Below, one piece after another: positions 57,008 to 64,000 of a stretch of DNA of 64,000 bases (within the stretch, counting starts at the first letter, position 1; every line of letters begins with the position of its first letter). The stretch lies in the NCBI GenBank assembly GCA_005656395.1, contig SRSI01000052.1, positions 248,001-312,000 on the forward strand. Reading direction: 5' to 3'. A program made the translations under genes and the position numbers. The notes beneath the pieces are model-generated. The model searched no databases and was not told the DNA's origin. It was given only the letters and a program-made list of their open reading frames with translations. Source of the stretch: Strongyloides papillosus (Eukaryota > Nematoda > Chromadorea > Rhabditida > Strongyloididae).

Positions 57008-60000
57008 TTAAACTGAAGTTTTAAAGCCAGTAATTTTTAAATTATAATCGGAGTCAACTTTACTTCTATTATCCAAAATATTAGGTGATAAAGTTCCTTC
57101 TAATCCATTAAAATTAAAAAATTGTGGTGAACCAATAATTCTATCTCTATCTTCTTTATGTCCATAGTGTGCCTTTATCAAAGCAATTTGTCTAGCTCTT
57201 CCAACTTTATGACAAAGACAAAAGATTAATGTTAATGCTAGTAAAATTGCTACTGAACTTAAAATTCCAGTCATCCATTTTAAGGCAAGCTCTTCAGAAC
57301 GAAGCCTACACCACGCCCACCATCCTTTACTCCATGTACCATTTTTACATTCTCTTATTTGATCTCCATGTAAAAAATATTCTGGAGTGCATGTAAATGT
57401 TACTGTTACACCATCTAAATAATTATTCCCCGGAGGATATTTTATCACACCAGGATTCTTCATCAATGGTCCACATGACTGGTCTAAAGTTAAAAAAAAA
57501 TATTAAATTACAATGTAAATAAAAATGTTATATTTAATATTTATTTTATATTAAAACTTACGCTTAACTTCGCCTTTTCTTTTAAATTGAGAATACTGTT
57601 TATGATGGTCCAATGTAGTTAAGCCAACTTCTCTTCGACCAGTCATAATGTAGTCATATTCACAAGATGGGTCACCCTGACATACTACTTTTACTTCATC
57701 TCGAGTAAAAATAAACTGCTCATAAAATGAAGAATTTGTATACAACCATGGATTAAAAATAGGCTCAAAATGTGGATTGGCAAAAATCAATGGATCATAA
57801 ATTGGTTTACGATCCGGATTAAACAGCATTGGGAGATCTAAATTTCTATCTAAACGCCATTTTTCACCAAAATTATAGTACAAATTTCTTGCATCTGCTT
57901 CAGATTGAGGATAAGGAGCCCTTATTATTTTACAGTTAGGAGTTGTAAACTCATCTTCAACTCTTCCATTATATGTCCCAAGTAATCCCTGAGTCCTATA
58001 TGTATTCATACATCTATCATACTCTGATAAAGTACCTCTCATAGTTAGATTCATATTAATTGTATTTGATATATTCTCTTCAACAGCAAATGGATCATAA
58101 ATACTTTCTTCTTTGTAATTTGGAGGTAATGTTACTATAATATTTAATAATCCTCTTGATTCTTGAACTCTTATTCCAACACCTGTGGTAAACATTATAT
58201 CAATATCACTTTGATTCATGTTTCTAGGAGGATTCCTTATTGTTACACCTTGGAATGTTTGTATCTTTTTCCATGGCATATCAAAATATACTCGTACACC
58301 ATCAACATAGACATCAGTTTTATATCTCCATCGTCTAAAATCTTTCCTAGCAAATACTTCAACAATTGAACTGCCATTATCTTTTGCAGAAATTCCAGTA
58401 AGTACAGTTGATCGAACTTCATCTTCCCATATTGTTTTTGGTGGTTGTTCCAATCTACCTTGAATCATTAGGTCATGATTTTTTGATTTATGCATTGTTA
58501 ATACGTAATATCCTTTTCCATGAAATGAATATCTTCCACCATCAAATGTCACGATATGTGATCCTCCATAGATAAATCCAATAGATGGTGTTTCATACAT
58601 CTGACAACTAGAAGTTTGTCTTCTCCAAAAATAAAATTCACAATGACCTGCCCATTTACAACAAAAATCATATGGTAATAAATCATTATATAGATTAGAC
58701 ATTGTTGGTACATATGGAGGCCTTTTATATGGATAACTTCCCCAAGGATGTGCCCTATAAGGAACACCAGGTGAATAAAACCTCAAATATTGATCATTAT
58801 ACTCGAAATCATCAGAAAACATGAGCCATCCTTCATAATCATAACAACACACTTGTCCAGCTCCCGTCCAAACAGAAAAAGTACTTAAAACGCAATGTTG
58901 AGCTCCTTGTGTGTAATAACATTTATGATCACCTTCCATATCACAGTCTGGTAATGATGTAAATCTACCAATATCAACTAATGCTTGATTTAAAGTACAG
59001 GGACAAGGTATTTTTGGTTCTAATTCCATTGCAAAATTTTCTCTCCTTCCATCATAGTCAAACCATTCTTGACATATTTCTAATGCCCAATGTTTTCCTT
59101 TCTCAAATTCCCATTTTTGTTGGAAGAACCATCCAAATGAAACAGGAGAACTCCAGTAAATTCCATCTCCCCGATCCTCTAACCAAGGATCGGATAATGA
59201 AACTTGAACAATACCACCAAAATACCATCTCCATGCTTCAGGATCAGCCTCATCATCAAACATTAATGACCTTGGATTAAATGTATATTGTCCTGTATTT
59301 GGATAATTTCTTGCTAAATGGCCAATCTTTTTGAATGAATGGCCTTCAACATCCTCCCAATAACCATATAATGAAATATCAACAATAGCATTTGGATTTG
59401 TTGTTATATTTTGCCATTCCCAGGATAATGATAAATTCTGAGCATTAAAATTATTCCAATTATTATTGACATCTCTTGGATCATTGATTAGATTTACTCT
59501 TCGACGCGCAAGTCCTGGTTGCACTGTAAATTATAAAAAATAATAAAGAAAATTTTATTTTAACTTACAAATATAAAACTTTGTCCACCAAGGATAATTT
59601 TTCCCACCATCAACAGAAAGTTTAACTTCAACTAATCCTATTTTAAAAACTGAATTAACGGGAATAACACATCGAGCAATTACCATATCAATCTTAATAA
59701 TGTAATAATAATCAAAAGTTTATAAATATACAACTTAAACTTACTCTTTCACAATCTAATGTTATTTCATCAAATTGTAATTTTATAATATCAAAAGGTC
59801 TGTAGCAAGGCCCACTAACATTTAATGAAATTCCACCAAGCATATTTCCGTACTGTTGAGATAACTCTAAAGGTCCTCTTGAATCATTACTACATCCACC
59901 ATACTGTATTTGTTCATCAACTCTTGCTAACCATCGACCTGCAATTTGTGTACTTCCATATTGAACTAATTTGTAAGAATTTCCTTCAGCTGAATACGGT

Positions 60001-61251
60001 AACTCATACCACCCTGTTCCATTACCACCATTAAATCCTACAAGAGCACTTTGCTTACCACCTCTACCACCTGTTAAAGCTCCTGCTTGTGCAGATGAAG
60101 TCCAATTAATATGAGCGTAATTTAACATAACATATGAACGAATTTCATCAGTTGCAATAACCATTTGATATGTATTTTGCCATCTTTTTGCTCTTTCATA
60201 ATCATCGAGATTTGTTATTTTAGGTGCACCACCATATGACATTCTTTCCCATGTTATTATTAACGCATAATCTGCTTTCCACCCACGTGCACCAACCATA
60301 CCCTCACGAATATCATTTGTTATTTTATCGAGAAATTCAGGATCTTCAAGTCTCCCATTTTCAGTTTTTAATTGGCGACCTCTATAAGTTCTATAGAATC
60401 GAGGATCATCATATGAATAAACGCCCAATGGTTGTCTTTCCATGGGATCATTTCTTATTCGTGTTGTATCGTCAGTAAAATCTGTTTCCAGTGAATTATA
60501 TCCAATTAATTGATAAGGTCTTTCGACTATTCTAAACCAAACATTTGATATTCTTGTATCACCAACGTGTTGCATTTGTTGGTCTGCCATAAATGCAGCA
60601 ATTAATGTTGGATCAGGTTTTTTGGGCCATTGTGGTGTAGGATATGTATATGGAGGTTGAATATACCAAGGATGAGAAAAGGCAATAAATCCTTCGTGAA
60701 AAATCTATAAAAAAAGCAACGACAAAATAAATTATATTGTATATGGTACATACGAAAGTATAATTAAATCTGAAACCATAATATGGAAAGAAAAAATCAA
60801 GATCAATTTGTTTGTCCATCCAGGGTCTATGGGCTAACTCTCGATCAAAAAATCGCTCTCCGAATGGATATAAATGCCACCAACCTTCTTCACTTCTTCT
60901 ATCTACCTGAGTCCAGTCAATTTCTCTTAAATTTTGAGCTGTAATTCTTGGTGTTTGGTTTCCCGGCATATTATACATATTTTTGGAGCCGTGAATGCCA
61001 GGAGTTTGGACATTTGTAACTGTGTTTAGAAATATTATCTGTGAATTTGTTAACGAATTAATATTTTGTCCTTGATGAGATTTTTTAATGTCGTCATTGT
61101 TTTTCGAAAAATTGGGTGCTGTAGATTTTTCATCATAAAATGTTGGAGTTTTATCAATGTTATTTTTAAGATTATAGTCTCTGAATGAATGTCCATGATC
61201 AAAATAATAAAAAAATAAAATATATAAAAACCTGGATACAGAAGTATACAT
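57008..61251 (-). CDS. Mesh-like membrane protein (NIDO-AMOP-VWD-Sushi-TM)
   Basis: Large cell-surface protein with the domain order of insect Mesh, a smooth-septate-junction component of the gut; nematodes have a homologue of this type. Five minus-strand exons (61251-60754, 60704-59745, 59692-59569, 59523-57562, 57483-57008) close in phase to 1339 residues. It opens with a hydrophobic signal peptide. NIDO-type sequence lies in exon 2 (SYVMLNYAHINWTSS, ALVGFNGGNGTGWYELP) and a beta-sandwich region in exons 3-4. AMOP follows (about 677-841, with the CPC and CC motifs), then VWD (about 842-1047, with VTFDGGRYSFHGKGYYVL). A Sushi domain (about 1184-1240) and one membrane segment (about 1245-1268) lead to a short cytoplasmic tail. 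Confidence 0.9.
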
Positions 61252-62242
61252 GATTTTAATATGTACAAAATTTAAATATAGTACAACAAGAAAACAATAT
61301 CACTACTAATAGACTAACTGAACAGTTTTGCTAAATGAATACCTAAGTGTAATTAAGTAATTAAAACTAAATTTCTATATTCCAATTGTTAGTAATGAGG
61401 TTCAATTGTACCACAAGGTCAATTCTTTCATCATTGTAATTCGAATATTTCCAGATAAAAGGTATAACTATTAATTATGAATTATCCTTTAAATCGTTCA
61501 CAAATATTTTTAATGTTTATACTATCAATTTCCTTAACATACAAAAACAACTTTTTTCTTTGTCAATTTCAATTTTAACTATACTTATTTATCACAATTC
61601 ATTATAGTAGAAAAAAGACTCATCTTCGATAAGGTTTACAACAAAACGAAAAATTTCATCACATAAAAAGTTAACATCCGTTTCTACCTAGGTACAGTAG
61701 AAAGAAATAGATTAACATCATCCACAATTTTTTTTACATTAGCTCACCAAAGACTAATTTTCCAAACATTTCAACCATAACAAGTTGTTAATTTAAACAT
61801 CTAATAAATGTGCCTCTCTTACGATAAGTCATTCCATTGTTTAAGACAAAAAAAACCACTACACTAGACGAGATTATAGATAAATTTTTTTGTCCATGTG
61901 AGAAACAACTTACAGTGGTACTTGGCTAGAGGGGGAAATTAAAGGGAAAAATCTCACCTATAGCGGTTAAAAAGATAAAGGATTGATGAAATAAATTTAA
62001 TCTATCTACTATTTCGTCATTTAAAATAAAGCACCTGTTTGACTTACATTTAAATTTTTTTATATTTACATTTTGGTGTGGGCTTGATTTCTTGTCTATA
62101 TAAATTTTGTTTTTTGCAATTTTTTTCTTTAAGTGTTTCCCCTCGTTTTAAAACTTGTTAATCTTTTAACCTTTCGTTTCAACATATCATTTTTATTTGT
62201 TTAGTTGTTTCGTATTTTTTAATTTTTGTTTTTTAGAACGCT
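61252..62242. promoter_or_regulatory. Divergent promoter region, Mesh-like gene/SNF2 gene
   Basis: About 1 kb between divergent genes. CGATAAG occurs at 61627-61633 and 61822-61828, possible GATA-factor sites relevant to gut expression of the Mesh-like gene. TATATAAA at 62097-62104 and a TTTTTTAG acceptor at 62229-62236, six bases before the SNF2 ATG, suggest a promoter and trans-splice site for the SNF2 gene. All are motif-based inferences. Confidence 0.4.
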
Positions 62243-64000
62243 ATGAGCGGTAGGCGTAGTAATAATTCTAGAGTTCCTAAGAGAGAATTGGAACCAGCTG
62301 ATGATTCTTCAAATAGTCAGATTGACTGTGAAAATGTAACTTATTCGGAGGATGTTAAATCACCACTAAATCCAAGGAAGAGACCCCGCTTAACTCGGAA
62401 CACACTTAAACCACTTGCAAAAGACACTAATAATAAAGTTCCAGAGAGTAATAGTAATTCCGTTTTTGCAAGAAGGTATAATGAATGTACTCCTTTAAGT
62501 CGTACATTAGATGATCCTGCACGTATTTCTCTTAACGAATCATCTCAAAGAGTCCCATCGGATGAAGTTTCTCTTTCTAGTAGTTATCAGGAAAGTGAAA
62601 ATAATAACGTTATTAGTAAGTTGATTTGTGTCATGTTTATGTATATGTCAAATTCTGATTATAGGTCGAGGTCCTCCAATGATGGATTTGGACTTCTTGG
62701 TTCAAGCAGTAGATCTTGATGAGGATGGAACGAGTGATATCGATTCTCCTTGTGTAGATGTAGGAGGACTTTTAAGAGGATGTTTCAATGAGGAGGCTTA
62801 CGAGACTGCTATTGAATCCACGGCACCTGTTGAATGTAAAGCCTACCATGTAATTGATTTAATGGTAGATCACTTTAAAAATTTTGATGAAAATGTAATA
62901 ATGGATGATAACCCGAAACTTCAAACAAAACTGATGTACAATCAGAAGAAGAATTTAAATTTTATGGTACATAGGGAGAAGTGTCAGCCTTTTTCTGGTA
63001 TTCTTGCTGATGATATGGGTTTGGGAAAGACCTTATCTGTAATCGCTTTTATTTTATATCAGAAGGATAACAACGTTAGAACTTTTGATGAGGATACTTT
63101 TATGGAGATGAATGCTTCTGTTGATGTTAGGCAGTTTTATAGTTATAGCAAGAGCAAGGCTACTCTCATTGTTGTACCGGGTATTGTCTTAAAACAATGG
63201 CAAGATGAAATTAAGAAACACGTCAGGAGAATGAGTATTAGATGCGAAGTTTACAATCCAAAGCATACTAAGAATGAGCTTGAAATTGAGGATTTATTGG
63301 ATGTTGATATTGTTCTTACGACTTATGATGTTGTTAAAGCCGAGTATTTAAAGATCGTTAAGTACAGTTCGTTGGCATTGAAACAACATTTGTTGGATGA
63401 TGATGAAAAACAGAAGATGGAAAAATTGAGGGATCAGATAACTATGGATGAACCCGTTCTTCCAAATATTTTCTTCGAACGTGTTGTTCTTGATGAGGTG
63501 CACATGATTAAGAAGGCAAATACTCATCTTGCAAGAGCGTGCTGTTTATTAAATGGAATAAAAAGATGGGGTGTGACAGGAACTCCTGTTCAGAATACAT
63601 TGGATGATTTTTATTCAATTGTCAAATTCTTAAAGATTGCCCCATTTGACGACAAAAAATGTTTTAACTACCTAACTACTGGGAGGTCTGGTAAGAAAGT
63701 TGATTATTTTAATAATTTTATAAAATGTATTCTTATCCGTAATGAAAAGGACTTAATCGATCCAGAAACAGGTAGACCGATTCTTGATGTTCCAAAACGC
63801 AACATATCTGACATATTCGTTGATTTTGGCGGCATCGAACGAAGAATTTATGAAAGAATGTACTTTGGTTTTCGTCCCCAAGTGACTGACGTTGTTAATG
63901 AAGCGTTGGATAGGAAAAATTTAGTTGGAAGAGCAAGATACTATAAGCAAGATGAACATGTTCTAAATCCTTTCTTAGTTAGAGGACAACATATTAGTGA
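62243..64000 (+). CDS. SNF2 family ATPase, TTF2/lodestar-like (3' end beyond window)
   Basis: DNA-dependent ATPase of the SNF2 family. Two exons (62243-62615, 62665 to the window end) join across a 49-bp intron and stay open to base 64000. The N-terminal 124 residues are polar and S/N/R-rich with a basic NPRKRPRLTR stretch, a likely nuclear signal. The helicase half shows motif I ILADDMGLGKT, motif Ia LIVVPGIVLKQW, a Walker B of DEVH rather than DEAH/DEGH, and motif III WGVTGTPVQNTLDDFYSIVKFL. LIRNEKDLIDPETGRPIL after it matches TTF2, which releases RNA polymerase II from DNA. It could also be a nematode-specific TTF2 paralogue. The C-terminal helicase half lies outside the window. Confidence 0.88.

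Overview
This window looks like nuclear DNA from a parasitic or free-living nematode of the Strongyloides type. By eye it is roughly three-quarters A+T. Introns are few and mostly 33-60 bp, with TTTYAG-like acceptors. Several start codons lie just behind a splice-acceptor-like TTTAG, as in genes that receive a spliced leader. The gene set (cuticle collagen, CBP-1, PAD-1/Dopey, a Mesh-like protein) is animal and fits a nematode. The genus is an inference from gene structure and composition. Gene models below were built by joining exons with GT..AG introns and checking that reading phases close.

Layout. 0-1.4 kb: 3' part of an acid-lipase gene (+). 2.7-8.6 kb: a full CBP/p300 acetyltransferase (+). 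10.7-11.3 kb: a small unrecognised gene (+). 13.2-13.7 kb: TMEM170 (-). 14.0-23.4 kb: Dopey/PAD-1 (-), with an SLC46-type transporter gene nested on the opposite strand in one intron. 23.4-27.9 kb: a gene-free stretch with two perfect CRE octamers, a foldback element and a hairpin. 27.9-32.4 kb: SmD3 (-) diverging from SNX13 (+), which is followed 92 bp later by an ARB2/FAM172-type gene (+) in an operon-like arrangement. 33.3-33.5 kb: a two-exon gene for a 69-residue protein (+). 33.6-42.3 kb: a seven-exon FERM-domain gene of the FRMD3/FRMD5 (frm-3) type (-). 44.6-46.6 kb: the TORC2 subunit SIN1 (-). 48.3-50.7 kb: acylaminoacyl-peptidase (+). 51.0-51.9 kb: a K2P-like membrane protein without recognisable selectivity filters (-). 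52.5-53.4 kb: a cuticle collagen (+). 54.4-55.7 kb: a NUDT18-like Nudix hydrolase (-). 57.0-61.3 kb: a Mesh-like NIDO/AMOP/VWD/Sushi membrane protein (-). 62.2 kb to the end: a TTF2/lodestar-like SNF2 ATPase (+), cut by the window edge.

The most striking object is in the FERM gene. Its third intron is about 6.1 kb, against 30-60 bp for its neighbours. It holds an apparently intact DIRS-type tyrosine-recombinase retrotransposon of about 4.3 kb, in the same orientation as the host gene. The element has Gag-like, RT/RNase H and tyrosine-recombinase ORFs, 118-bp inverted terminal repeats that look identical, and an internal complementary region fusing both element ends. The same intron carries a tRNA-Arg(ACG) gene on the other strand, a nested inverted-repeat cluster and a 10-bp tandem repeat.

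Most genes here are unrelated housekeeping or signalling genes: chromatin (CBP, SNF2), splicing (SmD3), endosome/Golgi traffic (Dopey, SNX13), TORC2 signalling (SIN1), peptide and nucleotide clean-up (APEH, Nudix) and surface structure (collagen, Mesh). No biosynthetic cluster is evident.
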